Source of the DNA: Myxococcus landrumus
Lineage (GTDB): Bacteria; Myxococcota; Myxococcia; Myxococcales; Myxococcaceae
Direction of reading: 5' to 3'
NCBI RefSeq assembly: GCF_017301635.1
Contig: NZ_CP071091.1
Coordinates: 3,236,001 to 3,300,000 of the forward strand
Length of the DNA stretch: 64,000 nt
How positions within the stretch are numbered: position 1 is the first letter of the stretch; each line of letters starts with the position of its first letter. The position numbers and the translations under genes are program-made. A model generated the notes under the pieces. That model was not told the DNA's origin and ran no database searches. It saw only the letters and a list, made by a program, of their open reading frames with translations. Positions 29,484 through 37,512 of this stretch are shown one piece after another.

Positions 29484-31607
29484 CTACCGGGTGGAGATAC
29501 GCGCCACCGGCTGGATGTTCAGCTCGGGCGACAGCTCCTGGTAGCTGAGCACGGAGAACGAGGGGTTGAACTCGTACTCCAGCAGCTTGCGCACGTAGCG
29601 CCGGATGTCCATGGCCGTGAGGATGACGGGGCGCTGCGCGCTGGGCGGCAGGTGGCCGCACTCGGTGCGGACGGCCTGGACGATTTCCTGGGCCAGCTCC
29701 GGCTCCAGCGCCAGGTGTGCACCCGCCGAGGTGCGCTTGATGGAGCCTCGGATGGCCTCCTCGATGTTCGGGTCCAACAGGTACACGACGAGCGTGCCGC
29801 TGCCGCGCGCGTACTTGTGGGAGATGTAGCGGCGCTGCGAGGCGCGCACGTGCTCGGTGAGCATCACATTGTCGGCCTCCACCTGTCCGTACTCGGCCAG
29901 GGCCTGGAGGATGCCGCGCAGGTCTCGGATGGAGATCTCCTCCTCCACGAGCCGCTGGAGGATGTCCGTGAGCTTCAGGACATTGACCACCTTGGGGATG
30001 ACTTCCTTGACGATGGCGGGGAAGGCCTTCTCGAGCTGCTCCAGCATCGTCTGCGTCTCCTGGACGCCGACGAACTCACGTGCGTTGCGCCGCAGCACCG
30101 CGGCGACGTGCAGGATGATGTAGCCCGGGACGTCCCACGTCGTGAGGCCCGCGGCCTCCAGCGTCTCGCGGTGCTGCTCGGGCACCCACGCGGCGGGCTG
30201 ACGGGTGGCCGGGTTGATGGCCTCGAAGCCCTGGATGTTCATCAACCGCAGGCGCTCCACCGTGTCGTTGACGAGCACGTGGCCCAGCGTGGCCTGGCCG
30301 GTGACGACGGGGACCTCGTTGATTTGAATCTGATACGAGCCCGGCGGAAGGGACGCGTTGCCGCGCGCGCGCACGCCCGGGAAGCGCACACCCAGCTCGA
30401 CGAAGAGGCCGTCGCGCATGAAGGGGATGAGCTCGAAGAGGAACTTCCCGTTGTCCTGGCGCGAGTCCACATAGGGAACCAGCGCGTCGGAGACCTCCAG
30501 GACGATGGGTGTGACGACGGGGATGAAGAGCTCGGAGTCCGGATTGATGGGCTCCTTGGGCGCCGGCTCCGACGACAGGGGCGTGCCCAGGTCCGTAATC
30601 ATGGAGGGCCCGGCCTCCTCCACCATCTGCTCGTCCTTCTCCTTCTTGAGCATGCTCCACGCGCCAAAGCCCGCGCCCGCGCCCAGGAGGAAGAAGGGAA
30701 TCTTCGGCAGACCCGGCACCAGGCCGAGGACGATGAGCATGCCGGCGGCGATGGCGATGGCCTTCGGGTAGGCGGTGAGCTGGGTGCCCACGTCCTTGCC
30801 CAGGTGCGCCCCCTCCTCTTCACCACCCACGCGCGTCACGATGATACCGGCGCAGGTGGAGACGAGGATGGCGGGAATCATGCCGACCAGACCGTCACCG
30901 ATGGTGAGCAGCGTGTACTTCTGCGCCGCGTCTCCAGCGGACATGCCCTTCTGCGTCACGCCAATGATGAGGCCACCGACGATGTTGACGACGGTGATGA
31001 TGATGCTGGCGATGGCGTCGCCCTTCACGAACTTCATGGCGCCGTCCATGGCGCCGAAGAGCTGGCTTTCGCGCTCCAGGTCTCGGCGGCGCTTCTTGCC
31101 CTGGTCCTGATCAATGGTGCCGGCGCGGAGATCCGCGTCGATGGACATCTGCTTGCCGGGCATCGCGTCCAGGGTGAAGCGCGCGGCCACTTCCGCGACA
31201 CGCTCCGAGCCCTTGGAGATGACGATGAAGTTCACGATGACCAGGATGATGAACAGGATGGCGCCGACGACGAAGTTGCCCTGCACCACGAAGTTGCCGA
31301 ACGCGATGACCACCTCACCCGGGTCACCCGTCAGGAGGATGAGTCGCGTGGTGGAGATGGTGAGCGACAGCCGGAACATCGTGGTGATGAGCAACACTGT
31401 CGGGAACGTCGACAGGTGCAAGGCCGCTGGCACGTAGAGCGACACCAGCAGCAACACCACCGAGATGCTGATGTTCAGCGTCAGCAGCACGTCCAGCAGC
31501 AGCGTGGGCAGCGGGACAATCATCATCCCGACGATGGCCACCACCACGATCGCCAGGACGATGTCGGAGTACTTGGAGAGGAAGCTGTTCGGATTGGAGG
31601 CGGACAT
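29484..31607 (-). CDS. sctV: Type III secretion export gate protein SctV (FlhA family)
   Basis: 707 residues. Inner-membrane export gate: about eight helices in residues 15-335, including the conserved block TFPTVLLITTMFRLSLTIS, GNFVVGAILFIILVIVNFIV, the FHIPEP-like loop (SERVAEVAARFTLDAMPGKQ, MSIDADLRAGTID), then a cytoplasmic nonamer domain from ~370 (LFELIPFMRDGLFVELGVRF) to the end. Length matches FlhA/SctV (680-710). It is the last gene of the minus-strand T3SS array, separated from sctRSTU by eight small genes, unlike flagellar operons where flhA follows flhB. Confidence 0.95.
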   Translation of the reverse strand: MSASNPNSFLSKYSDIVLAIVVVAIVGMMIVPLPTLLLDVLLTLNISISVVLLLVSLYVPAALHLSTFPTVLLITTMFRLSLTISTTRLILLTGDPGEVVIAFGNFVVQGNFVVGAILFIILVIVNFIVISKGSERVAEVAARFTLDAMPGKQMSIDADLRAGTIDQDQGKKRRRDLERESQLFGAMDGAMKFVKGDAIASIIITVVNIVGGLIIGVTQKGMSAGDAAQKYTLLTIGDGLVGMIPAILVSTCAGIIVTRVGGEEEGAHLGKDVGTQLTAYPKAIAIAAGMLIVLGLVPGLPKIPFFLLGAGAGFGAWSMLKKEKDEQMVEEAGPSMITDLGTPLSSEPAPKEPINPDSELFIPVVTPIVLEVSDALVPYVDSRQDNGKFLFELIPFMRDGLFVELGVRFPGVRARGNASLPPGSYQIQINEVPVVTGQATLGHVLVNDTVERLRLMNIQGFEAINPATRQPAAWVPEQHRETLEAAGLTTWDVPGYIILHVAAVLRRNAREFVGVQETQTMLEQLEKAFPAIVKEVIPKVVNVLKLTDILQRLVEEEISIRDLRGILQALAEYGQVEADNVMLTEHVRASQRRYISHKYARGSGTLVVYLLDPNIEEAIRGSIKRTSAGAHLALEPELAQEIVQAVRTECGHLPPSAQRPVILTAMDIRRYVRKLLEYEFNPSFSVLSYQELSPELNIQPVARISTR

Positions 31608-31701
31608 CAGCGGGGACCCATCCTAGTCCGCGCCCGGCTCCGGACCCAAGAGGGGCCTCGCGAGCCGGGTCGGTCTGCCCGTCACTGGAGACGGACGAGC
31701 A

Positions 31702-32181
31702 CTAACGCTTGTGGGAGCCGGAGTCGTGCTCGGAAGCCCCCTGGGCCTCCTCCACGCTCTCCAGGGCCGCGGCGGCGAGCATCCTCGCGCGCGCGCTCAA
31801 CGGGTCCTTCCCCTCGGGGTCCAGGGACACCGCGTGGTTGAAGTCCTGTGCGGCCTCCATCACCTTGCCCTGGCGCAGGTGGACCTCTCCCCGGTTGACG
31901 AACGGCGTCAGGTCCGAGGGGTCCAGCTCGATGGCCCGGTTGAAGTGGGCCTCCGCCTGGTCCAGGTTCTCGAGCGCCAGGTGGCAGGCACCGAGCGCCG
32001 TCTGGAAGTAGGCCTCGGACGCATCCATGGAGGCCAGTTGCTCGAAGATGGCGAGCGACTCCTGGAAGCGGCCGTCTTGAAACAGGTCGAAGCCTTGTGT
32101 GGCCCGCTCCAACAGCTCCGGACCAGACAGCGGCTTCCCATCATTGTCGGAGACCGGCGCCTTGGCTTGGGTCGTCGTCAT
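31702..32181 (-). CDS. TPR protein, SycD/LcrH-like T3SS class II chaperone
   Basis: 159 residues with three TPRs between ~30 and ~130 (GFDLFQDGRFQESLAIFEQL; YFQTALGACHLALENLDQA; PFVNRGEVHLRQGKVMEAAQ), the size and layout of SycD chaperones that hold hydrophobic T3SS substrates in the cytoplasm. Disordered tails at both ends. It lies 94 bp upstream of sctV and just downstream of a small putative substrate gene, a normal substrate/chaperone neighbourhood. It is one of three such TPR proteins in the locus. Confidence 0.8.
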   Translation of the reverse strand: MTTTQAKAPVSDNDGKPLSGPELLERATQGFDLFQDGRFQESLAIFEQLASMDASEAYFQTALGACHLALENLDQAEAHFNRAIELDPSDLTPFVNRGEVHLRQGKVMEAAQDFNHAVSLDPEGKDPLSARARMLAAAALESVEEAQGASEHDSGSHKR

Positions 32182-32272
32182 GTGGACTCATTCCCCGGGC
32201 AGTAACGGAGGCGGCCCGGACTCTAGCCCGCCTCCATCAAGGCCACCAGTCAGCAACGTCCTGACTTCCGCA

Positions 32273-32731
32273 CTACTTCTCGAAGTTGTCCCGGATCTCT
32301 TGCAGGCGCTTCTGCATGTTGGCGATGGCCATGTCGACGCCCTTCTGGCCCACCACCGCGCTGAACATCTGCGACTTGACGCGGCCCGCGACGTGCGCCT
32401 CGATGTCCTTCAGCGACGCGTTGGGGTTCTGCTGAAGGAAGGTGGCGACGTCCCCTTCCAGCTTCTTCGCGAGCCCCTCGTTCGTGGACTTGGAGAAGAA
32501 CCCGAGGAACCCCTGGTTCTCGAGCAGCTTGTCCTTCACGAGCGCCGTTGCGTAGGACTTGCGGTCCTCGGCCGTCAGCTTGTTCTCCGGCTTGTTCTTC
32601 ACGCCGTCCATGATGGACTTCTGCGCCGCGCGCTGAGCGGCGACATCCGCCGTGGGCTGCGTCGACGTGTTGGCTGGAGCGGACGTGGTCTGCGGCGTGG
32701 AACGGGGGCCGCCTTTGATTGGAGCAACCAT
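32273..32731 (-). CDS. Unrecognised small protein, probable T3SS substrate
   Basis: 152 residues; no family recognised. Residues 1-35 are polar, Ser/Thr/Pro/Ala-rich and lack a Sec signal, as in T3SS export signals; the rest is helical and charged (TAEDRKSYATALVKDKLLEN; FLGFFSKSTNEGLAKKLEG; MAIANMQKRLQEIRDNFEK). It is preceded by a strong hairpin after the needle-like gene and followed by a SycD-like chaperone gene. Secretion is inferred from context and composition only. It could be a structural cap or effector. Confidence 0.6.
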   Translation of the reverse strand: MVAPIKGGPRSTPQTTSAPANTSTQPTADVAAQRAAQKSIMDGVKNKPENKLTAEDRKSYATALVKDKLLENQGFLGFFSKSTNEGLAKKLEGDVATFLQQNPNASLKDIEAHVAGRVKSQMFSAVVGQKGVDMAIANMQKRLQEIRDNFEK

Positions 32732-32832
32732 GGGACTCTCCCTGGATACGAGTTGAAGAAATTCTCGCCGTGCGACGTGGAAAAGTTTCCGACAGTTGGC
32801 ACGGTCTGTACAGCGAACCCCAGAAATGAACC

Positions 32833-32867
32833 GGCCCCGCAGCAGCTCCAGGAGCTGATGCGAGGCC
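32833..32867 (-). terminator. Strong hairpin between the 71-residue needle-like gene and the next gene
   Basis: A near-perfect 16-bp stem from GGCC (32833) to GGCC (32867), centred on the palindrome CAGCTCCAGGAGCTG. On the minus strand it lies 25 bp after the needle-like stop and is followed by TTCATTT. Likely a terminator or attenuator that lets the needle-like gene be expressed far above the genes after it. Confidence 0.6.
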
Positions 32868-32891
32868 AGGGTGCTGCGGAGAAGCGGGCGA

Positions 32892-33107
32892 TTAGCGGAT
32901 GTTGCCCGTGATCTTGGACTGCATCTCGTCCAGCTTCTTCATCAGCGTGGAGACCAGGTCGGTCAGGCGGGCCTCACGCTGCATCTGCTCCTGCGCGCGG
33001 AGGAACGGCTGCTGATCCGGGGGGGCCGCGTTGATCATCGCGTTGGACGAAGCGGAACCCTGCGTGATGCTGTTGGCGGCGGCGTTGAAGTTCGCAGAGA
33101 TGCTCAT
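32892..33107 (-). CDS. 71-residue helical protein, candidate T3SS needle-like subunit (SctF-like)
   Basis: 71 residues, no Cys and no Sec signal. A polar N-terminal half, a PPDQQPF turn near residue 30, then a long amphipathic helix ending SKITGNIR. Size and helix-turn-helix plan match needle subunits (70-85 residues). Its last 37 residues align without gaps to the C-terminus of the 189-residue protein at 49490 (shared L, Q, Q, E, S, M-K, N, R positions). It has its own sigma-28-like promoter and a downstream hairpin, as expected for an abundant structural subunit. Identification as SctF is inference. Confidence 0.6.
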   Translation of the reverse strand: MSISANFNAAANSITQGSASSNAMINAAPPDQQPFLRAQEQMQREARLTDLVSTLMKKLDEMQSKITGNIR

Positions 33108-33172
33108 GGTCGTTCTCCTGTGATTTATTCGTGAGTGCTGCGAGGCGAAGTGCAGCGGCGGCTACAAAAAGA

Positions 33173-33199
33173 TTATCGGGGATGGGGGTTCGAAGTTTC
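33173..33199 (-). promoter_or_regulatory. Sigma-28 (FliA)-like promoter for the needle-like gene
   Basis: On the minus strand: GAAA (33199-33196), 15-bp spacer, CCCGATAA (33180-33173), against the FliA consensus TAAA-N15-GCCGATAA (7 of 8 in the -10, 3 of 4 in the -35 core). The box ends 66 bp before the start codon. A FliA-family sigma gene is in the same locus. Confidence 0.65.
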
Positions 33200-33263
33200 C
33201 TGGGTAATTTCCGGGATCATTTCCGGCCGATTCCAGAACCCCCAGCGTCCCCCGGAAACAGGC

Positions 33264-33866
33264 CTAACCCTTCAGCTTTCCGAGGCTGGGGTTCTTCATC
33301 CACGCCTTGAAGGACTCGAGCTGCTGCGCTTCCTTCTTGGGGTCCGCGGGCGCCGCCGGGGCCTCATCCGGGCCCAGGGACAGCGAGCGCTTGGAGGAGC
33401 CGCTCTCGAAGCCATCCTTGGCACCGCCGGGCCCTGCGGGGCGCGCGGGAGCCGCGGGGGCAGGAGGAGGAGCAGCCGGGGCGACGGCACCAGGAGGGGT
33501 GAACGCCAGCTTCGCGTGCGCCTCCGGGTTCATCTCCTTCACCGCGTTCTGGATGGTCATCCCGTAGGTGTTCAGACGCTCGGACAGGTAGGACACCACC
33601 AGTCCCAGCATGGGAGGCACGGGGAAGATGGGGTCGGCCATGAAGCGCTGGAGGGCGCTCGACACGTCGCCGTAGAGCCGCTCGTCGAACGGAGTCCCCG
33701 GCACGGTGGACGACACCAGCATCTTCATGGTGCGGACAACCTGGAGGTAGGTGCCCTGGGCCGTCTTGGACTGGGCCTCCAGCTCAATCAGCAGCTTCTC
33801 TCGCTTGGCAACGAGCTCCGCGGGCTCCGGAGGCATCGGCCCGACTTTCGGCTTCTGCGTGCTCAT
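33264..33866 (-). CDS. Unrecognised protein of the T3SS locus
   Basis: 200 residues from ATG 33866, chosen for the GGAGAG ribosome site 9 bp upstream; the open frame extends 51 bp further. Residues ~15-120 are helical (ELVAKREKLLIELEAQSKTA; TYLQVVRTMKMLV; GLVVSYLSERLNTYGMTIQN), then an Ala/Pro/Gly linker (~125-160), and a basic/helical tail. No Sec signal. Placed immediately after a SycD-like chaperone gene, so it may be that chaperone's client. I cannot assign a T3SS component name. Confidence 0.6.
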   Translation of the reverse strand: MSTQKPKVGPMPPEPAELVAKREKLLIELEAQSKTAQGTYLQVVRTMKMLVSSTVPGTPFDERLYGDVSSALQRFMADPIFPVPPMLGLVVSYLSERLNTYGMTIQNAVKEMNPEAHAKLAFTPPGAVAPAAPPPAPAAPARPAGPGGAKDGFESGSSKRSLSLGPDEAPAAPADPKKEAQQLESFKAWMKNPSLGKLKG

Positions 33867-33986
33867 CGAATGACTCTCCACCTCTCCACTAAGAGGGTTG
33901 GGGTGAACGGGGGGCAAGCCTAACAGACTGTTCCGGACTCACCTATCCAGGTTTGATGGCGAACCCAGAGGCGGAATGTGGCGTAC

Positions 33987-34451
33987 TCAACGGCGAGAAA
34001 GCGCCGTGAGCATCGCTCCCGCCTTGCGAATCACGGGATCATCCGCCGGGGTCATCGCCGCGGCGCGTCGCAAGTCGTCCATGGCCTGGGTCTTCTGTCC
34101 CAGGGCCAACCGGACCTCGGCGCGGCCGACGTAGACAGACGGGTCCTGCGGGGACAGCTTGGCGGCGACGTCGAAGGCGGCCAGGGCGCCCTGGCCATTG
34201 CCAGCAGCCATCTCCACGACGCCCAGGGCCTTGGCGAAATAGCCGTCGGTGGGGCTGACGGCATACAGGCCCTGGAAGAGCGTGCGGGCCTCGTTGATGC
34301 GGCCCTGGTAGTAGAAGAAGTAGGCCGTCTTGGCGATGGCGTAGAGCTCATCGTTGGAATAGCCCCGCACGTCTCGCAGGGTGGCCTTTCCATCCGCCCA
34401 GCGCTGGAGCCGGGCCTGCAACTGGGCCTCGTCCTGAGGGTCCTCCGGCAT
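33987..34451 (-). CDS. TPR protein, SycD/LcrH/IpgC-like T3SS chaperone
   Basis: 154 residues. The closest of the three TPR proteins to the SycD family: an N-terminal helix, then AYFFYYQGRINEARTLFQGL, SPTDGYFAKALGVVEMAAGN and SVYVGRAEVRLALGQ repeats (~40-130), the core order of the class II translocator/needle chaperones. It begins 4 bp after the stop of the upstream unknown gene (34456) and precedes the unknown gene at 33264 by 120 bp. A cytoplasmic chaperone for one of these neighbours is likely. Confidence 0.85.
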   Translation of the reverse strand: MPEDPQDEAQLQARLQRWADGKATLRDVRGYSNDELYAIAKTAYFFYYQGRINEARTLFQGLYAVSPTDGYFAKALGVVEMAAGNGQGALAAFDVAAKLSPQDPSVYVGRAEVRLALGQKTQAMDDLRRAAAMTPADDPVIRKAGAMLTALSRR

Positions 34452-34455
34452 GGCG

Positions 34456-34935
34456 CTAGTAACCCTCGTCCTTCTGCTCGGCCCACATGCGCCGGATGAT
34501 CTCCTTGGTCTCCTCGTTCACCTGGTCCACCAGGGTGAGCATGGAGGCCTCGCGCTGGAGCAACGCCTTGAGGCGCTCCAAGCGGTCCGGCGACGCGTTG
34601 ATGCGAGTCAGCCCACGGTCCATCAACATGCGGGTCTCATCGCTCCCCCGCCCCGCCACGCTGGCCAGGTGGGGCCTGTCGCTGAAGCCCTCCAGGTCCG
34701 CGTCATGCCCTCCCGGGTGAGGGGGCAGCGGCAGGCGCAGCTCCTCCGACGAGTGCGCCGGACCGATGAAGTCCAGGAGCGCCGAGGAGGCGAGGGCCGG
34801 GTTCTTGGGGTTGCCCGTCTTGCGCAGCTTCTTGCGGTCGACCTGGGACGGGTCGACCAGACGCTCACGGACACTGCGGGGTCCCCCCCAGGGCCACAGG
34901 GATGGATTGGGGGGCTGATTATTGATTCTGGCCAT
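34456..34935 (-). CDS. Unrecognised protein of the T3SS locus, translation start inside a hairpin
   Basis: 159 residues, no family recognised. Residues 1-100 are Pro/Gly/Arg-rich and probably disordered with no Sec signal; residues ~110-155 form an amphipathic helix pair (SPDRLERLKALLQREASMLT, LVDQVNEETKEIIRRMWAEQ). It follows the SctU-like switch domain gene and precedes a SycD-like chaperone by 4 bp. Possibly a gatekeeper or early substrate. A 7-bp stem-loop holding its Shine-Dalgarno sequence lies one base upstream of the ATG. Confidence 0.6.
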   Translation of the reverse strand: MARINNQPPNPSLWPWGGPRSVRERLVDPSQVDRKKLRKTGNPKNPALASSALLDFIGPAHSSEELRLPLPPHPGGHDADLEGFSDRPHLASVAGRGSDETRMLMDRGLTRINASPDRLERLKALLQREASMLTLVDQVNEETKEIIRRMWAEQKDEGY

Positions 34936-34936
34936 C

Positions 34937-34954
34937 GTGAACTCCGAAGTTCAC
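34937..34954 (-). promoter_or_regulatory. Stem-loop enclosing the ribosome-binding site
   Basis: On the minus strand GTGAACT-TCGG-AGTTCAC, a perfect 7-bp stem ending one base before the start codon of the gene at 34935. The only good Shine-Dalgarno match (GGAG, 6 bases from the ATG) lies in the loop and right stem, so folding would block initiation. It could act as a translational switch, or as a DNA operator. Confidence 0.55.
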
Positions 34955-34988
34955 CCCAGGAAGGCAGGGGCCGTCCAGCCCCCCTCGC

Positions 34989-35270
34989 CTACCGGCCGCC
35001 GGCGGCCGCGTGCTCGCGCTGGAGCTCGTAGATGAAGTTGAGGACCTCGGCCACCGCGTCGTAGAGCTCCTCGGGCACTTCCTGCCCGACCTCCACCCGG
35101 TACAGCGCGTTGGCCAGGGGCACGTTGCGCATGATGGGGATGTTGTGCTCCTTGGCGATGGCGCGAATCTTCTCCGCCTTGAGCCGCAGGCCCTTGGCCA
35201 CCACACGCGGGGCGCTGTCCTTCTCCTTGTCGTACTTCAGCGCGATGGCGATTTCGGCGTCGTCACTCAT
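34989..35270 (-). CDS. Stand-alone duplicate of the SctU C-terminal switch domain
   Basis: 93 residues that match the SctU cytoplasmic C-domain next door at 56 of 78 aligned positions by eye (IAIALKYDKEKD vs VAVALKYDREKD; EVPEELYDAVAEVLNF identical). It lacks the N-P-D-H autocleavage motif, starting just downstream of where it would be. Comparable free-standing FlhB C-domains (FlhX type) exist in some flagellated bacteria and can substitute for the cleaved fragment. It lies 46 bp after sctU. The high identity implies a fairly recent duplication or continuing selection for the same partner. Confidence 0.85.
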   Translation of the reverse strand: MSDDAEIAIALKYDKEKDSAPRVVAKGLRLKAEKIRAIAKEHNIPIMRNVPLANALYRVEVGQEVPEELYDAVAEVLNFIYELQREHAAAGGR

Positions 35271-35316
35271 GAGGGGCTCCGCGCAGTCGAGGGGATTCTA
35301 GCCACACCGGGCCCCG

Positions 35317-36396
35317 TCACGCGCGGGCCGCGGGCGCCTGGCCACCGTTCTTCAGCTCGTAGACGAAGTTGAGGACTTCGGCCACCGCGTCATAGAGCTC
35401 CTCGGGCACCTCGTGTCCCACCTCCACCCGGAGGAGCGCGTGCGCCAGGGGCACATTGCGCAGCGTGGGGACATCCTGCTCGCGGGCGATGCCCTTGATG
35501 CGCTCGGCCTTGTGGTCGATTCCCTTGGCCAGCACCCGGGGCGCGCCGTCTTTCTCCCGGTCGTACTTGAGCGCCACGGCCACGTGGTCCGGGTTGGTGA
35601 CGATGACGTCCGCGTCCCGCACGGACTCCATCTGCGCACCCTCCATGATTTCGTGGTGGAGCTCCTTGCGCTTGGCCTTGTGGTGCGGGTCGCCTTCGCT
35701 CTCCTTGTACTCCTTCTTCACCTCGTCCTTCGTCATCATCATGTCCTTCATGAAGGACTTGCGCTGCCACCAGACGTCGAAGATGCCGAAGAGGACGAAG
35801 AGCAGCGCGACGCGGGTCGCCACGCGCGTCACCAGCTCCCCCATGACGACCATGATGGTGCGCGTGTCCTGGCGGACGGTCTCCACCACCAAGGGCATCG
35901 CGTCGCGCACCACGCCGTAGACGACGTAGGCCGTGACGGAGATCTTGATGAGGTTCTTGAGCATCTCCACCAGCGACTTCTTGCTGAACATGTTCTTCAA
36001 CCCGGCCAGCGGGTTGAGCTTGTCCAGCTTGGGCATGAGCGGGTCCATGGTGAACAGGGAGCCCACCTGCAGGAACTCCATCAACCCGCCCACCACCGCG
36101 CTCCCCGCGACCACCGGCAACGTCACCAGCAGCAGCGCCCGCAGCCCCAGGTAGAGCAACTGGCCCGTGGCGTCCGACAGGTCTTCTCCCCGCGCCATGT
36201 GGTCGAAGCTGAACTGGAAGAGCTTGATCATCTCCTCTTCCACGGTGTCCCACGAGGCCTTCAGCGCCCCCAGCCCCACCACCAGCACGGCCACGCCGCT
36301 CAGGTCCTTGCTCTTCCAGACCTGACCCTTCTTGCGAGAGTCGTCGAGCTTCTTCTGCGACGGTTCTTCTGTTTTGTCTCCACTCTCATCCGACAT
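35317..36396 (-). CDS. sctU: Type III secretion export switch protein SctU (FlhB/YscU family)
   Basis: 359 residues. N-terminal DKTEEPSQKKLDDSRKKGQV signature, four membrane helices (~32-210), then the cytoplasmic switch domain with autocleavage motif NPDH at residues 268-271 (NPTH in most members; Asn-Pro and His are kept). It sets substrate specificity for early versus late secretion. It follows sctT by 24 bp in the R-S-T-U order. A second copy of its C-domain is encoded immediately downstream. Confidence 0.95.
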   Translation of the reverse strand: MSDESGDKTEEPSQKKLDDSRKKGQVWKSKDLSGVAVLVVGLGALKASWDTVEEEMIKLFQFSFDHMARGEDLSDATGQLLYLGLRALLLVTLPVVAGSAVVGGLMEFLQVGSLFTMDPLMPKLDKLNPLAGLKNMFSKKSLVEMLKNLIKISVTAYVVYGVVRDAMPLVVETVRQDTRTIMVVMGELVTRVATRVALLFVLFGIFDVWWQRKSFMKDMMMTKDEVKKEYKESEGDPHHKAKRKELHHEIMEGAQMESVRDADVIVTNPDHVAVALKYDREKDGAPRVLAKGIDHKAERIKGIAREQDVPTLRNVPLAHALLRVEVGHEVPEELYDAVAEVLNFVYELKNGGQAPAARA

Positions 36397-36420
36397 GGGC
36401 GCGCGTTCCGGAGAGGAGGC

Positions 36421-37239
36421 TCAGGCCAGCAGCCGCAGCGCGTCTCTGAGCGTCCGCAGCATGATGGCCAGTTCGTCCTGCATGCGGCCCAGCAGCGCGC
36501 CCAGCACCAGGAAGGTGATGAGCACGCCGACGAGCGGCTTGATGGACATGGAGATGAAGAACACCTGGATTTGCGGCGCCACGCGGTTGATGGCGCCCAG
36601 CGCCACGTCCGTCAGGAAGGTGGCCAGCACGGCGGGAGCCGCCAGCGCCAGGCTGATGCGGAGCATGTCCGCGAAGACGCGAATCAGGACGTCGAAGAAG
36701 GTCCACGGGCCCTGCGTGAAGCGCGGGAAGCCGTCCAGGGGCACCGTGGTCAGGCTGTCCGCCAGCGCCTGGATGACCAGGTGGTGCCCGTCCAGGGTGA
36801 GGAACAGCACCACGGCCATCTGCACCTTGAGGTTGGAGAACAGCGACACCTGCTGGCCGAGCTGCGGCACGTAGAGCTGGGCGTTGTTGCTGCCCGCCAT
36901 GGTGTCCGCGAGGGTGCCCGCGACGCGTGCCGCCTCGAACACCCCGTTGACGATGAACGCCATGGAGAAGCCGATGAAGACCTCCTTGGCCATCAGCGCG
37001 ATGTAGGGCAGCGCGCTCAGCGGGATGGTGGTGACGGAGCCGGCGATGGAGGGATAGAGCACCATGGCCAGCGTCAGGCCGATGCCCATCTTCATCTCCG
37101 TGGGCACCACCTCACCGCCCAGGAACGGGCTGAAGATGAGCACCGGCATCACCCGGCACATCAGCAGGGCGACCGTGAAGATGGCGGCGGAGAAGTTGGT
37201 CCGAGCAGCCAGCTCGGACACGAGGTCCGCGGCGTTCAT
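36421..37239 (-). CDS. sctT: Type III secretion export apparatus protein SctT (FliR/YscT family)
   Basis: 272 residues from ATG 37239; the open frame extends upstream into sctS, but the ATGA overlap (37236-37239) fixes the start. About six membrane helices (LPYIALMAKEVFIGFSMAFI; VQMAVVLFLTLDGHHLVIQA; FISMSIKPLVGVLITFLVLG). FliR-family block AGTLADTMAGSNNAQLYVPQ near residue 105, usually written G...D.Q.G...A. Part of the inner-membrane export core with SctR and SctS. Confidence 0.93.
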   Translation of the reverse strand: MNAADLVSELAARTNFSAAIFTVALLMCRVMPVLIFSPFLGGEVVPTEMKMGIGLTLAMVLYPSIAGSVTTIPLSALPYIALMAKEVFIGFSMAFIVNGVFEAARVAGTLADTMAGSNNAQLYVPQLGQQVSLFSNLKVQMAVVLFLTLDGHHLVIQALADSLTTVPLDGFPRFTQGPWTFFDVLIRVFADMLRISLALAAPAVLATFLTDVALGAINRVAPQIQVFFISMSIKPLVGVLITFLVLGALLGRMQDELAIMLRTLRDALRLLA

Positions 37240-37499
37240 TTGATGAGCGCGGGAAACCGGTCGAAGACGTGGAAGGTGAAGCGCATCAACTGGCTTCCAA
37301 TCCACGGTCCCGTCATGGCCAGCACGCCGAAGACGATGATGACCTTGGGCGCGAAGGTGAGCGTCTGCTCCTGAATCTGAGTGGTGGCCTGGAACAGCGA
37401 GATGATGAAGCCCACCAGGAGGCTCATCAGCACCGGCGGGGCCGACACCACGAGCACCAGGAACAGCGCCTCCTGAGTGATGAACGTGAGCTGGTTCAT
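37236..37499 (-). CDS. sctS: Type III secretion export apparatus protein SctS (FliQ/YscS family)
   Basis: 87 residues, the usual length, with two membrane helices (ALFLVLVVSAPPVLMSLLVG; IIVFGVLAMTGPWIGSQLM) joined by the conserved FQATTQIQEQTLTFAPK loop. The start is ATG 37499; longer in-frame starts run into sctR. It overlaps sctT by four bases and follows sctR by 13 bp, so R, S and T are translated together. Confidence 0.95.
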   Translation of the reverse strand: MNQLTFITQEALFLVLVVSAPPVLMSLLVGFIISLFQATTQIQEQTLTFAPKVIIVFGVLAMTGPWIGSQLMRFTFHVFDRFPALIK

Positions 37500-37512
37500 G
37501 GGTGCCTTCTTC

